64,000 nucleotides of DNA from Herbaspirillum rhizosphaerae_A (GCF_046025915.1 NZ_JAQQFR010000006.1:248001-312000); one strand, 5' to 3'; positions 35,574 through 46,964 are shown, numbered from the stretch's first letter. Notes: generated by a model not told the origin, from the sequence alone. A program made the numbers and translations.

Positions 35574-36857
35574 TCAGGCAGTCGCAGTAGCGTGGAATTG
35601 CTGCTGACCCATATAACGCGCCACCGACAAATCGTCCGAAGCGATAGCAGGGCGTCGGCCCGAAATCAGATCCGACAGCAATTGACCGGAGCCGCACGAC
35701 ATCGTCCAGCCCAGCGTGCCATGGCCGCTGTTGATGAACAGGTTGCTGATCGGTGTGGCGCCGACGACTGGCGTACCGTCCGGCGTCATTGGACGCAGGC
35801 CGGTCCAGAAGCTGGCTTGTGCCGTATTGCCGGCACCCGGGAACAGATCGTTGACGACCATCTCCAGCGTGGCGCGGCGCTTCGGATTGAGCTCCTTGTT
35901 GAAACCGACCACTTCCGCCATACCTCCCACGCGGATGCGGTTGTCAAAACGCGTGACGGCGATCTTGTAGGTTTCGTCGAGGATAGTCGATACCGGTGCG
36001 GCCTCGGCGTTGACCACTGGCACGGTGATCGAATAACCCTTGAGCGGATATACCGGAATGTCGACGATGTTGCGCAGGAAGTTGGTGGAGTACGAACCCA
36101 ATGCAACGACGTAACTGTCGGCCTTGACCAGTTCCTTGCCGCATACCACGCCGTCAATCTCGCCACCGGCCACCGCCAGCGCATCGATATCGACGCCGTA
36201 GCGGAAGCGCACGCCGAGTTCCTCGGCCATTTTCGCCAGCTTGGTGGTGAACAGCTGGCAGTCGCCGGTTTCATCGTTCGGCAGGCGCAGGCCTCCAGTC
36301 AGTTTGTGGCTGACTTTGGCCAGTGCCGGTTCGGCGCCGGCGAGCTGATTGCTGGTCAGCAGCTCGTAGGGCACGCCGGTCTGGCGCAGTACGTCGATAT
36401 CCTTTTGCGCGCCGTCGAACTGTTCCTGCGTGCGGAATAGTTGCAGGGTGCCTTGCTGGCGGCCTTCGTAATCGATGCCGGTGTCGGCGCGCAGTTCGCG
36501 GAAGCAGTCGCGGCTGTATTCAGCCAGGCGCACCATGCGTTCCTTGTTGACGGCGTAGCTGCCGGCATTGCAGTTGCGCAGCATTTGCCACATCCAGCGC
36601 AATTGCTGCAGCGTGCCGTCCAGGCGGATCGCCAGTGGAGCGTGTTCTTCAAACATCCACTTCAGGGCCTTGAGCGGAATGCCGGGCGCAGCCCATGGCG
36701 AAGCGTAGCCGGGCGAGATCTGGCCGGCGTTGCCGAAGCTGGTTTCGAGTGCCGGACCGGGCTGGCGATCAAGCACCGTGACCTGATGACCTGCCTTGGC
36801 GAGGTAGTAAGCACTGGTGACGCCGATGACGCCGCTGCCCAAAATAACGACACGCAT
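35574..36857 (-). CDS. dadA: D-amino acid dehydrogenase small subunit
   Basis: A 427-residue FAD enzyme that oxidises D-alanine and other D-amino acids to keto acids. The FAD-binding GSGVIG is at residues 7-12, and the C-terminal FINSGHGTLGWTMSCGSGQLL closes the cofactor site. AGGGA precedes the ATG. The divergent Lrp gene likely controls it in response to alanine, as in enteric bacteria. The racemase gene dadX is not in the window. Confidence 0.95.
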   Translation of the reverse strand: MRVVILGSGVIGVTSAYYLAKAGHQVTVLDRQPGPALETSFGNAGQISPGYASPWAAPGIPLKALKWMFEEHAPLAIRLDGTLQQLRWMWQMLRNCNAGSYAVNKERMVRLAEYSRDCFRELRADTGIDYEGRQQGTLQLFRTQEQFDGAQKDIDVLRQTGVPYELLTSNQLAGAEPALAKVSHKLTGGLRLPNDETGDCQLFTTKLAKMAEELGVRFRYGVDIDALAVAGGEIDGVVCGKELVKADSYVVALGSYSTNFLRNIVDIPVYPLKGYSITVPVVNAEAAPVSTILDETYKIAVTRFDNRIRVGGMAEVVGFNKELNPKRRATLEMVVNDLFPGAGNTAQASFWTGLRPMTPDGTPVVGATPISNLFINSGHGTLGWTMSCGSGQLLSDLISGRRPAIASDDLSVARYMGQQQFHATATA

Positions 36858-36961
36858 GGTAATTCCCTGAAATAGTTGTGTTTAATTAGAATTTAAAACT
36901 ATGATATTGAGAATTAAGTAGTCTTTGTTTGTGTATTAATTAGTAAAAACGAGAATAAATC
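36858..36961. promoter_or_regulatory. AT-rich divergent dadA/lrp control region
   Basis: This gap of 104 bases is among the most AT-rich in the window, with runs such as GAATTAGAATTTAAAACTA and TTAATTAGTAAAAA, typical of Lrp binding. It must contain both promoters and the operator. Confidence 0.65.
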
Positions 36962-37450
36962 ATGAGAACGCAGCAGCTTTCAGTACGCACTCTGGACAAG
37001 CTGGATCGCAAGATCCTGGCGGTCCTGCAAAAGGACGGCCGCATCTCGATGAAAGACCTCGGCGAACAGGTCGGCTTGTCGATCACGCCGTGCATCGAGC
37101 GCGTCAAGCGTATGGAACGCGATGGCGTCATCAGCGGCTATTACGCGCGCATCAATCCGGAGACGCTGGGGGCGACCCTGCTGGTGTTTGTCGAGATTAC
37201 GCTGAACCACAAATCGGGCAATATGTTCGAGCAGTTTCGCCGTGAGGTGTTGCGCATTCCTGAAGTGCAGGAATGCCATCTGGTGTCGGGCGACTTCGAC
37301 TATCTGATCAAGGCGCGTATCCGCGGCATGGCGGAATACCGCAAGCTGCTCGGCGACATCCTGCTGCAACTGCCGGGAGCGGCGCAGTCAAAGAGTTATG
37401 TCGTGATGGAAGAAATCAAGGAAACCCTGGCCTTGCCGCTGGAAGAGTAA
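36962..37450 (+). CDS. lrp: Leucine-responsive regulatory protein Lrp
   Basis: A 162-residue feast/famine regulator close to E. coli Lrp. DKLDRKILAVLQKDGRISMK at the N-terminus, LSITPCIERVKRME in the helix-turn-helix, and GDFDYLIKARIRGMAEYRKL in the RAM domain are diagnostic. It is divergent from dadA, which Lrp regulates in other bacteria. A MarR-family gene follows about 55 bases later on the same strand. Confidence 0.94.
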   Translation: MRTQQLSVRTLDKLDRKILAVLQKDGRISMKDLGEQVGLSITPCIERVKRMERDGVISGYYARINPETLGATLLVFVEITLNHKSGNMFEQFRREVLRIPEVQECHLVSGDFDYLIKARIRGMAEYRKLLGDILLQLPGAAQSKSYVVMEEIKETLALPLEE

Positions 37451-37505
37451 TTGCCGGCTTGTCGGGACGCTGCAGAGATATCGTCAATTCTTGTTTATTA
37501 AAAAA

Positions 37506-37958
37506 ATGTCAGATCAGTCAAATCAATCGGAACTGGAAACGCATCTTTTCTTCCTGTGCACGCAAGTCGTGTATCGGCGCAATCACTTGCTGCAGGATGC
37601 CTTGCGGCCGCTGGAAATCCTCCCCACGGAATACCGGATCCTGAGCGCGGTGTTGCGCAAGGGGCCGTTGACGATGCAGGAGCTGGCGCAATGGACGGCC
37701 TACGAACGCACGCGCGTCACCCGCATCCTGCATGCAATGGAGGCGCGAGCATGGATTGAGCGGAGCACGTCGGCGCAGGACAAGCGATCGGTGGTCGTGC
37801 AGATTACGGAGAGCGGACGCGAGATGTTCTGGCAAGCCAAGGTGATCGTCGATCAGGTCACCGATCTCGCCATGAGCGATAACTCCGAAGAGGAGATCGC
37901 GCAACTGCGGCATGGTCTGACCGTCTTGCGCAAGAAGCTGATGGCGATGGAAAGCTGA
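37506..37958 (+). CDS. MarR-family transcriptional regulator
   Basis: A 150-residue winged-helix regulator. RILSAVLRKGPLTMQELAQW and YERTRVTRILHAMEARAWI form the DNA-binding region and QDKRSVVVQITESGREMF the wing. I chose the ATG at 37506; a TTG at 37491 is in frame, and neither has a strong ribosome site. Targets and effector are unknown. The long gene-free region downstream means it may act on the peptide importer that follows, but nothing proves it. Confidence 0.85.
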   Translation: MSDQSNQSELETHLFFLCTQVVYRRNHLLQDALRPLEILPTEYRILSAVLRKGPLTMQELAQWTAYERTRVTRILHAMEARAWIERSTSAQDKRSVVVQITESGREMFWQAKVIVDQVTDLAMSDNSEEEIAQLRHGLTVLRKKLMAMES

Positions 37959-38623
37959 ACTGCTTCTCGTCTGCACGGGGCACGATGCTGAGTGTCGAGG
38001 AGTGCAGCATCTTGTCCTTCGCTGTACTTCTTCTTGTTATGACGTTCCTTCCTTCTCTTCTTTTTCTCTGTAGCGACGCCCTCCGTCTCCACGATCCGAT
38101 TCTGTTGCAAAAAATCCACCCAGTGTTTTTGATCGGTTCGCTGAGTCGGACTGCTGCAAAGCGCAATTTCACCCCATGCACCATCTCGTGACGCGAGAGG
38201 ATTTTTGTTTTCTCCGTTCACGCTCCCCAGCGGCATTCCGGGTCGCATTCCTGCTGCAATTTTTCGCCGCGACGCATCAATCAGGTGACGCCCTTGTTTG
38301 GTGATTGAGGTTCTTCGTGCGCCTGTTTTTGGGGCGGTGCAGCATTTGTGTTACTAAATAACAGTGCTTTCTTTTTCTTGTAATGCTACATAGGTAATGG
38401 GTTTGCAACCTTCTTAGGATGTTTACTGATTGCTGCATTAAACTTCGTGATATAAACTACCAAAAAATTTGAACAAGCAGTTGCAGCAAAAGAATAAGAA
38501 ATAAAGCATCAGCAAGCGGCGCAATACGGATGTGGCCTCACCGGGAGTTCTGAGAAAACCGGTAGCCGTCCGATCGCCGTTGCATGGCCAGGATTTTTAA
38601 CCCAGCAGGCATGTAGGAGAGGG
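37959..38623. other. Long gene-free region before the peptide importer
   Basis: I find no credible gene in 665 bases; open frames of 60-130 codons on both strands overlap one another and lack ribosome sites. The stretch from about 38345 to 38510 is AT-rich and is the probable promoter region of the peptide importer. GTAGGAGAGGG just before 38624 is the ribosome site of the binding-protein gene. Confidence 0.5.
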
Positions 38624-40198
38624 ATGATGACAGTGCGATCTTTTTTACCGTCGTTCAACAAGGGCAGGCGTCTGCTATTTCAATGTGCGGCAAGTGCGGC
38701 GGTGCTGCTGTCGGTGAGTGTATCGCCACTAGCACAGGCCGCTCCGGGCGGCGTCGCTAATCTGGCGATGGTGGCCGAACCGCAAACACTGGATCCGATG
38801 GCGTCGACCACCGATCTGGTTGCGACCATCATGCAGCACGTCTATGAGCCGCTCTATACCTTTGACGCCAAGTGGAACATCCAGCCCATGCTGGCTGAGA
38901 GCCTGCCGAAGGTGAGTGCGGACGGCAAGACCGTCACCATTGAGCTGCGCAAGGGCGTTAAATTCCACAACGGCAAAGAGATGAAGTCCGACGACGTCGT
39001 CGCTTCGCTCAAGCGCTGGATGGATATCGCACCACGCGGCAAGGCGGTATCGAAAGAGATCAAGAGCCTCGACGCCAAAGGTCCTTACACCGTCGTGTTG
39101 AACATGCAGAATGCCTACGCACCTTTGTTGGCGCACCTGGCGCTGCCGTCCGGTTTTGCTGCGATCATGCCGAAGGAGTCCGCCGTCAACCCGTTGAAGG
39201 ACTTCATCGGTACCGGCCCTTACCAGTTCAAGGAACGCAAGCCAGACCAATACGTGTTGCTGACCCGCTTTGACGGCTACAGCGCGCGCAAGGAAGCGGC
39301 CAGCGGTTATGCCGGCAAGCGTGAAGCTTTGCTGTCTGAACTGCGCTTCATCCCTGTGCCGAATCCCAATACCCGTGTTGAAGGCTCGCTCTCCGGTCAG
39401 TATCAGTTCGCCGATCTGCTGCCGGCAGAAGCCTCGCCGCGTCTGGCAGGCAAACCGAATGTCGTGCCGGTGATCACTGCGCCGTTCGGCTTTCCGTATG
39501 TGGTGCTGAACACGGTGCAAGGCCCGCTGCAAAAGCAGGGCGTGCGCCAGGCGATTCAGGCAGCGCTGAACATGAAGGAAATCATGACCGCCGGTTTCGG
39601 CGATCCGAAGTTCTTCTCGGTGGAGGGTAATCACTTCCCGAAGGGGTCACCGTTCTACTCCATGGACGGTACGGCTTCGTATAACCAGGCCAATGCAGCC
39701 AAAGCCCGCGACCTCGCCGCCAAGGCCGGTTACAAGGGCGAACCGGTCAAGATCCTGACCAGCAAGCAGTATGAATTTCACTACCGCATGGCATTGGTGA
39801 TGGGCGAAGAGCTGAAGCTGGCAGGCTTCAAGGTCGACATGCAAGTGGTCGACTGGGCGACGCTGATCCAGCGCCGCAATGACCCGGCGCTGTGGGATAT
39901 CTACATGACCCATTCGGCTTTCCTGCCCGAGCCTACACTGTCGCCACCGCAACTGAGCGACGGCGCACCGGGAGGCTGGAAGAGCGCCGGCAAGGACGTC
40001 TCGGTCACCGTGTTCTCGCACGAGATGGATCCGGCGCATCGCGGTGCGTTGTGGGGCAAGGTGCAAAGCGTGGTGTACGACGAAGTGCCGTATATCCGCC
40101 TGGGCAGCTTCAACAGCCTGACCGCGAAATCGTCCAAGCTGCAAGGTTACACACCGATGCCTTGGCCATATTTCTGGAACACCAAGCTGGCTGATTGA
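38624..40198 (+). CDS. Peptide/nickel-type ABC transporter substrate-binding protein
   Basis: A 524-residue periplasmic binding protein of SBP family 5. A signal peptide ends near LAQA at about residue 39. ANLAMVAEPQTLDPMASTTDLVA and FHNGKEMKSDDVVASLKRWMD are family hallmarks. Dipeptides, oligopeptides or glutathione are possible ligands. It heads the importer dppBCDF-like set, from which it is separated by a hairpin and a dispersed repeat. Confidence 0.92.
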   Translation: MMTVRSFLPSFNKGRRLLFQCAASAAVLLSVSVSPLAQAAPGGVANLAMVAEPQTLDPMASTTDLVATIMQHVYEPLYTFDAKWNIQPMLAESLPKVSADGKTVTIELRKGVKFHNGKEMKSDDVVASLKRWMDIAPRGKAVSKEIKSLDAKGPYTVVLNMQNAYAPLLAHLALPSGFAAIMPKESAVNPLKDFIGTGPYQFKERKPDQYVLLTRFDGYSARKEAASGYAGKREALLSELRFIPVPNPNTRVEGSLSGQYQFADLLPAEASPRLAGKPNVVPVITAPFGFPYVVLNTVQGPLQKQGVRQAIQAALNMKEIMTAGFGDPKFFSVEGNHFPKGSPFYSMDGTASYNQANAAKARDLAAKAGYKGEPVKILTSKQYEFHYRMALVMGEELKLAGFKVDMQVVDWATLIQRRNDPALWDIYMTHSAFLPEPTLSPPQLSDGAPGGWKSAGKDVSVTVFSHEMDPAHRGALWGKVQSVVYDEVPYIRLGSFNSLTAKSSKLQGYTPMPWPYFWNTKLAD

Positions 40199-40225
40199 TT
40201 AATTAACTGATCAATCAACTTCCCG

Positions 40226-40246
40226 GCGCATTGCTTAACAATGCGC
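40226..40246 (+). promoter_or_regulatory. Hairpin after the peptide-binding protein gene
   Basis: GCGCATTG and CAATGCGC form an exact 8-bp stem around CTTAA. It has no T-run, so it is more likely to protect the upstream mRNA end than to end transcription outright. Confidence 0.6.
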
Positions 40247-40287
40247 TGGTAAAGGACATCTCTCTGAACGCATTTTCATTCATCGCT

Positions 40288-40366
40288 GTCGTCCCAGCGA
40301 AGGCTGGGACCCAGTGTCTTGAAAACGGTCGATAAGACGCTGGGTCCTGACTTTCGTCAGGACGAC
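40288..40366. repeat. Dispersed palindromic repeat, copy 2
   Basis: A 79-base copy of the element at 12121-12224, in the opposite orientation: it begins GTCGTCCCAGCGAAGGCTGG and ends with the TCCTGACTTTCGTCAGGA hairpin and GACGAC. With copy 3 it brackets the four downstream importer genes as an inverted pair. Confidence 0.85.
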
Positions 40367-40522
40367 AAGAATAGGGGAGATGTTGTATCAGATCTCGTGC
40401 CTTCACCCGGCGATGTCGTTACAGTGATATTCCAGATCGACTTGCTGCAATTTGAATTCAAACGTTTTCATTTTTGATGAAGCTGGTTGGCTGGCAACTT
40501 TTTTCTAACTGATTCCACGTCT

Positions 40523-41464
40523 ATGCTCCGTTATCTTTCAGGACGTTTCACCGGCATGGTGATCGTCATGCTGATCGTCGCCGTGCTGGTGTTTTTCATC
40601 ACGCGTCTGGCGCCGGGCGATCCGGCTGCGATCATGCTGGGCGACCAGGCCACTGTGGCCGACATCGCCAAACTGCGCGCCCAATACGGCCTCGACAAGC
40701 CGATGCTGGTGCAATTCGGCTTCTGGCTCAAGGAGCTGGCGCAGGGCAATCTCGGTCAGTCCATTTTCTTACAGATGCCGGTGACCGAAGCGCTGGCTTC
40801 GCGTGCCGAGCCGACTTTCTTTCTGACGATTTTTGCGGTGGCGCTGGCCTGTCTGATCGGCATTCCCTGCGGCATCGTTTCCGCTGTGTGGCGCGGGCGC
40901 GTGGTGGATCAGGTATTCACCGGTATCGCGATGCTGGGTGCCAGTATCCCGAGCTTCTGGTTTGGCCTGATTCTGATGCAGCTCTTTGCGGTCAAGATGG
41001 GCTGGTTTCCGGTGGCGGGTTATGGCGATCCAGGTGCGCCGCTGTGGGATCGTCTGCATCACTTGCTGCTGCCGGCGGTGGTGCTGGGCGTGCTTAACTC
41101 CGCGTTGATCATCCGCTTCACGCGCGCTTCCATGCTCGACGTGCTGTCCGATGACTACGTCCGTACCGCACGCGCCAAAGGGTTGAACGAGCGCCGCGTG
41201 ATTTTGCGTCACGCCTTGCGCAATGCCTTGATTCCGGTGGTGACCGTGATTGGTCTGACGGCAGCGCTGATGATTGGCGGCGCGGTGGTGACCGAGACGG
41301 TGTTCGGCTTGCCGGGCGTCGGCAATCTGGTGGTGTCGGCAGTGCAGCGGCGCGATTATCCGGTGATTCAGGGTGCCTTGCTGGCGATTGCCGTGATCTA
41401 TGTGCTGATCAATCTGGCGATCGATTTGCTCTACACGCTGATCGATCCGCGCGTCCGGTATTGA
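40523..41464 (+). CDS. Peptide ABC transporter permease (DppB type)
   Basis: A 313-residue inner-membrane permease with about six spans. LVFFITRLAPGDPAAIMLGD at about 22-41 and TARAKGLNERRVILRHALRNALIPVVT, the ATPase docking loop, are characteristic of DppB/OppB. I chose the ATG at 40523; an in-frame TTG at 40487 is less likely. The ribosome site is weak. Confidence 0.92.
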   Translation: MLRYLSGRFTGMVIVMLIVAVLVFFITRLAPGDPAAIMLGDQATVADIAKLRAQYGLDKPMLVQFGFWLKELAQGNLGQSIFLQMPVTEALASRAEPTFFLTIFAVALACLIGIPCGIVSAVWRGRVVDQVFTGIAMLGASIPSFWFGLILMQLFAVKMGWFPVAGYGDPGAPLWDRLHHLLLPAVVLGVLNSALIIRFTRASMLDVLSDDYVRTARAKGLNERRVILRHALRNALIPVVTVIGLTAALMIGGAVVTETVFGLPGVGNLVVSAVQRRDYPVIQGALLAIAVIYVLINLAIDLLYTLIDPRVRY

Positions 41465-41496
41465 TCCGGCTCTTGAACAGAATCACAGGATTTCCC

Positions 41497-42330
41497 ATGT
41501 TTGCTTTTCTTTCCAAATTCATGCGGCGCAAGCTGGTCATGTTCGGCGTCATCAGCCTGGTGCTGCTGGCCGTGCTGGCTGTCGTGGTGCCGTTGACTTC
41601 TCCTTACGATTCCTCCGCGCTGGACATCATGGCGCGGCTGCAACCGCCGTCGGCGTCGCATTGGTTCGGCACCGATGAATTCGGCCGTGACATTTTCACG
41701 CGCGTGCTGACCGGCGGCCGTTATTCGTTGACCATCGGCGCGCTGGTGGTGGTGATCTCGTTGGTGGCCGGTGTGCTGATGGGTTTGTGCGCCGGTTTCT
41801 TCAAGCGCATGGATGCACCCATCATGCGTGTGGTGGACGCCATGATGTCGTTCCCCGACATCTTGCTGGCGATTGCGCTGGTGGCGATTCTCGGCTCGTC
41901 CCTGATCAATGTGGTGCTGGCGCTGGCGATTGTCTATACGCCCCGTGTAGCGCGTATCGTACGGGCCTCGACGCTGGTGGTGCGCGAGCTGTTGTTTGTG
42001 GAAGCGGCGCGTGCGCTCGGCGTGTCGACGGTGCGCATTGTGTTCTTCCACGTGCTGGGCAATATCCTGTCGCCGATTCTGGTGCAGGGTACTTTTATTT
42101 TCGCCTACGCGATTCTGGCGGAAGCAGGCTTGTCTTTCCTCGGCGTCGGTGTGCCGCCTGAGCTGCCGACCTGGGGCACGATGATTTCTTCCGGGCAGGC
42201 CTATGCCGAGCAGGCGATCTGGCTGGTGGTGTTCCCCGGTATCGCCATCGTGCTGTCGGCCTTGTCGCTGCAGATGGTCGGCGACGGCCTGCGCGACATG
42301 CTCGATCCGCGCCTGCGCAAGAGCCTCTAA
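41497..42330 (+). CDS. Peptide ABC transporter permease (DppC type)
   Basis: A 277-residue inner-membrane permease. HWFGTDEFGRDIFTRVLTGGRYSL near residue 54 is the family's periplasmic motif and EAARALGVSTVRIVFFHVLGN the ATPase docking loop. I chose the ATG at 41497, preceded by AGGA; an in-frame TTG at 41461 overlaps the previous gene's end. Confidence 0.93.
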   Translation: MFAFLSKFMRRKLVMFGVISLVLLAVLAVVVPLTSPYDSSALDIMARLQPPSASHWFGTDEFGRDIFTRVLTGGRYSLTIGALVVVISLVAGVLMGLCAGFFKRMDAPIMRVVDAMMSFPDILLAIALVAILGSSLINVVLALAIVYTPRVARIVRASTLVVRELLFVEAARALGVSTVRIVFFHVLGNILSPILVQGTFIFAYAILAEAGLSFLGVGVPPELPTWGTMISSGQAYAEQAIWLVVFPGIAIVLSALSLQMVGDGLRDMLDPRLRKSL

Positions 42331-42356
42331 TTCCTCCAGCAAAGAGAGTACAGATC

Positions 42357-43381
42357 ATGCAAGAACAGAGAGTCCAACAAGGGACGCCGCTGCTGGAAGT
42401 CGATAACCTGCAGACACATTTTTTCACTGAGCAAGGCACCGTAAAGTCGGTTGACGGCGTGAGCTTCACCGTCAACGCCGGTGAGACGCTGGCGGTAGTC
42501 GGCGAGTCGGGTTCCGGCAAGTCGGTGACCAGTTTATCTATCATGGGTTTGATCCCGGCCGATGCCGGCCGTGTGGTTGGCGGCAGCATCCGCTTCAAGC
42601 GCCGCGATGGCGAAACGGTCGACCTGACGCGCCTGCCGCAACGCAGCCTGCGCCAGTTGCGCGGCAATGAAATCGCGATGGTGTTTCAGGAGCCGATGAC
42701 CAGTCTGAATCCGGTCTTCACGCTAGGCGACCAGATTGCTGAAAGTGTGCGCCTGCATCTGGGCAAGAGCCACAAAGACGCGATGATCCATGCGCAGCGC
42801 ATGCTGGAGCTGGTCGAGATTCCCGCTGCCGCACGCCGCTTGTACGAGTATCCGCATCAGTTGTCGGGCGGCATGCGCCAACGCGTGATGATCGCCCTGG
42901 CCTTGTCGTGCAATCCATCGCTGCTGATTGCCGATGAGCCGACCACGGCACTGGACGTGACGATTCAGGCGCAGATTCTGGCGCTGCTGCAAAAACTGCA
43001 GCGCGAAACCGGCACCGGCATTTTGTTCATCACCCACAACCTCGGCGTGGTGGCAGAGATCGCCGACCGCGTCGCCGTGATGTACGCCGGTCGCATGGTG
43101 GAGCAGGGCAGCGTGCCGCAGATTTTTGACAACCCGCAGCATCCTTACACAGCCGGTCTGCTCAATTGCCTGCCGGGGCGCAGCAAGAATCACGCGGTCG
43201 CCGGTGAGCGTCCTCGTCTGGCGGCGATTCCCGGTCAGGTTGCCAGTCCGCTGGCGCCACCGCCGGGCTGCGCTTTTGAACCGCGTTGCAGCCATGCCTC
43301 GGATGCCTGCCGTGTCGCCATGCCATCGCTGACGCTGGGTAATGACGGTCACAATGTCCGCTGTATTTTGAGGAAGTCGGC

Positions 43382-43385
<4 letters not shown>
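42357..43385 (+). CDS. Peptide ABC transporter ATP-binding protein (DppD type)
   Basis: A 342-residue ABC ATPase. Walker A GESGSGKS is at about 49-56; the signature reads LSGGMRQRVMIALAL and Walker B LLIADEPTTALD. The C-terminal cysteines in PPPGCAFEPRCSHASDACR and VRCIL fit the oligopeptide-ATPase extension, which often binds an iron-sulfur cluster. It overlaps the DppF-type gene by four bases. Confidence 0.94.
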
Positions 43386-44380
<995 letters not shown>

Positions 44381-44403
44381 GGATGGCTTGCTGCACTTTA
44401 CCT

Positions 44404-44482
44404 GTCGTCCTGACGAAAGTCAGGATCCAGCGTCGTATCGACCGTATTCACGACACTGGGTCCCAGCGTTCGCTGGGACGAC
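44404..44482. repeat. Dispersed palindromic repeat, copy 3
   Basis: A 79-base copy in the same orientation as copy 1: GTCGTCCTGACGAAAGTCAG at the left and TCCCAGCGTTCGCTGGGA followed by CGAC at the right. The centre shares ATCGACCGT with the reverse complement of copy 2, so these two are closer to each other than to copy 1. Confidence 0.85.
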
Positions 44483-44605
44483 AGGGCGTTTAAAGATGCA
44501 ATATTTCTCCGCTGTACTCCTTTTTTAGCTGCTTGACTGTGTACGCCACGACTACCGGCAGCAGGTAGACTCCCTATCATCTGAAATTGTATTGGTGGAG
44601 CAAAA

Positions 44606-46942
44606 ATGGCGAAGGCAGGCAAGGCAAAGATCGAGACCTATAACAACCCCGCAGGCGGTTGGGGCGCGCTCAAGTACGTGGCGCTGAATCTGGTCAAGGA
44701 GCACGTGGCTGACGGCAAGGGCTTGCGTACGCTGCTGTCGCAAAACCAGCCGGATGGCTTCGACTGCCCCGGCTGCGCCTGGCCGGACCGCGAGCATACC
44801 TCCACCTTTGAATTCTGCGAAAACGGCGTCAAGGCGGTGGCGGCGGAAGCCACCAAGAAGCGCGTGACCAACGATTTCTTCGCGCAACACACTGTTGCCG
44901 AGTTGATGGAGCAGTCTGATTACGAGCTGGAAGATCATGGCCGCCTGACTGCACCGATGGTCTACGACGCCGTCAGCGACAAATACGTGCCGATCGCCTG
45001 GGATCAGGCTTTCGATCTGATCGGCCGCCATCTCAATGCGCTGCCTGACCCGAACATGGCTGACTTCTACGTCTCCGGCCGCGCCAGCAACGAAGCCGCC
45101 TTCCTGTTCCAGTTGTTTGTCCGCCAATACGGCACCAACAATTTCCCGGACTGTTCCAACATGTGCCACGAGCCGACCAGCGTCGGCCTGCCGGTTACCG
45201 TCGGCGTGGGCAAGGGCACCGTGTTGCTGGATGACTTCGACCTGTGCGACACCTTGTTGCTGTTCGGTCAAAATCCGGCCACGAACCACCCGCGCATGAT
45301 GGGTGAGTTGCGTGAGGCCTCTAAGCGCGGCGTTGCCATTGTCGCCATCAACCCGCTCAAGGAGCGTGGTCTGGAGCGTTTCGCAGATCCGCAAAGCAAA
45401 ATCGAGATGCTGACCATGGGCAGTACCCAGATCAGCTCGATGTTCATTCACCCGACGCTGGGCGGCGATCTGGCGCTGATCAAGGGCGTCATCAAGCGCA
45501 CTATCGAACTGGACGACGAAGCCTTGCTGAAGGGTACCGAGCGCGTTCTCGATGTGAAATTCATCGAAGAACATACCTCCGGTTTTGACGCTTTTGCCGC
45601 AGATGCGCGCGCTGAAAGCTGGACTGACATCATCGGCGAGTCGGGCGTGTCGCGCGAAAATATCGAAAAGCTGGCGCAAGTCTACGTCAAGGGCAAAGCC
45701 GTCATCGCCACCTGGGGCATGGGCCTGACGCAGCACAAGCATGCGGTCGGCACGATTCAGTTGCTGTCCAATATGATGATGCTGCGCGGTAATATCGGCC
45801 GTCCGGGCGCTGGCCTGTGCCCGGTGCGCGGCCACTCCAACGTGCAGGGTGACCGTACGGTCGGCATCGATGAAAAGCCGACTGACGCTTTCCTTGATCG
45901 TCTGGAACAGGTATTCGAATTCAAGGCACCGCGTCACCACGGCAATGACACCGTCGGCTCCGTGATGGCGATGCTGGAAGGCCGTACCAAGGTATTCATC
46001 GGCCTGGGAGGCAACTTTGCCATGGCCACACCGGATACGCCGCGCACGTTTGACGCCATGCGTTCGTGCAACCTGACTGTCCACATCACGACCAAGCTCA
46101 ACCGCAGCCATCTGGTACACGGCAAGGACGCGCTGATCCTGCCGACGCTGGGCCGTACCGAGATCGACATGCAAGCCAGCGGCGCGCAAGGCGTGACGGT
46201 GGAAGATTCGATGAGCATGGTGCACGTTTCCTATGGCATCAACAAACCGGCATCGGAAAACTGCATGTCGGAAACCGCCATCGTCGCGCACATTGCCGAA
46301 GCCACAATGAAGCATCGCAACAACGGCAAGAGGATCGACTGGCTCTGGTACGCCGAAGACTATTCGCGCATCCGCAACGCCATCGAAAAGGTCTACGACT
46401 CCTTCAAGGATTACAACCAGCGCATCGCCAACCCGGGCGGCTTCCATCTGGGCGTCGCCTCGCGTGAGCGCGTCTGGAAGACCAGCACCGGCAAGGCCAA
46501 TTTCGTGGTCAACGCGATTCCGCTGGATACGCCTATCCATCGTGCACGCAAGATGTACGGCGAGAAGCTGATGACGCTCATGACCACGCGTTCGCACGAT
46601 CAGTACAACACCACCATCTACGGCATGGATGACCGTTATCGCGGCGTGTTCGGCCAGCGTCGCGTGATTTTCATCAACAAGCAGGATCTGGATGTGCTGG
46701 GTCTGAAGGACGGCGAATGGGTTGACGTTGTCAGCGTCTGGGATGACGGCATCGAACGCCGTGCCGACGGTTTCCTGCTGGTGGAATATGACATCCCGCG
46801 TGGTTGCATCGGCAGCTACTATCCCGAGACCAACCCGCTGGTGCCGCTGGAAAGCTTTGCCGATCAGGCACGCACGCCAACGTCGAAATCGATTCCTGTG
46901 CTGCTGCATCGCGCTGCTGTACAGCACGCGAAGGCTGCTTAA
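44606..46942 (+). CDS. FdhF/YdeP-family molybdopterin oxidoreductase
   Basis: A 778-residue member of the FdhF/YdeP (formate dehydrogenase alpha-like) family, binding bis-molybdopterin guanine dinucleotide. DGFDCPGCAWPDRE near the N-terminus, NMCHEPTSVGLPVTVGVGKGT and GRPGAGLCPVRGHSNVQGDRT are family hallmarks. In E. coli YdeP is linked to acid resistance, but its substrate is unknown. No FeS or membrane subunits are adjacent. A small gene starts 22 bases after the stop and is likely co-transcribed. Confidence 0.92.
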   Translation: MAKAGKAKIETYNNPAGGWGALKYVALNLVKEHVADGKGLRTLLSQNQPDGFDCPGCAWPDREHTSTFEFCENGVKAVAAEATKKRVTNDFFAQHTVAELMEQSDYELEDHGRLTAPMVYDAVSDKYVPIAWDQAFDLIGRHLNALPDPNMADFYVSGRASNEAAFLFQLFVRQYGTNNFPDCSNMCHEPTSVGLPVTVGVGKGTVLLDDFDLCDTLLLFGQNPATNHPRMMGELREASKRGVAIVAINPLKERGLERFADPQSKIEMLTMGSTQISSMFIHPTLGGDLALIKGVIKRTIELDDEALLKGTERVLDVKFIEEHTSGFDAFAADARAESWTDIIGESGVSRENIEKLAQVYVKGKAVIATWGMGLTQHKHAVGTIQLLSNMMMLRGNIGRPGAGLCPVRGHSNVQGDRTVGIDEKPTDAFLDRLEQVFEFKAPRHHGNDTVGSVMAMLEGRTKVFIGLGGNFAMATPDTPRTFDAMRSCNLTVHITTKLNRSHLVHGKDALILPTLGRTEIDMQASGAQGVTVEDSMSMVHVSYGINKPASENCMSETAIVAHIAEATMKHRNNGKRIDWLWYAEDYSRIRNAIEKVYDSFKDYNQRIANPGGFHLGVASRERVWKTSTGKANFVVNAIPLDTPIHRARKMYGEKLMTLMTTRSHDQYNTTIYGMDDRYRGVFGQRRVIFINKQDLDVLGLKDGEWVDVVSVWDDGIERRADGFLLVEYDIPRGCIGSYYPETNPLVPLESFADQARTPTSKSIPVLLHRAAVQHAKAA

Positions 46943-46964
46943 GAGCGTAACCGAGGGCATCTGC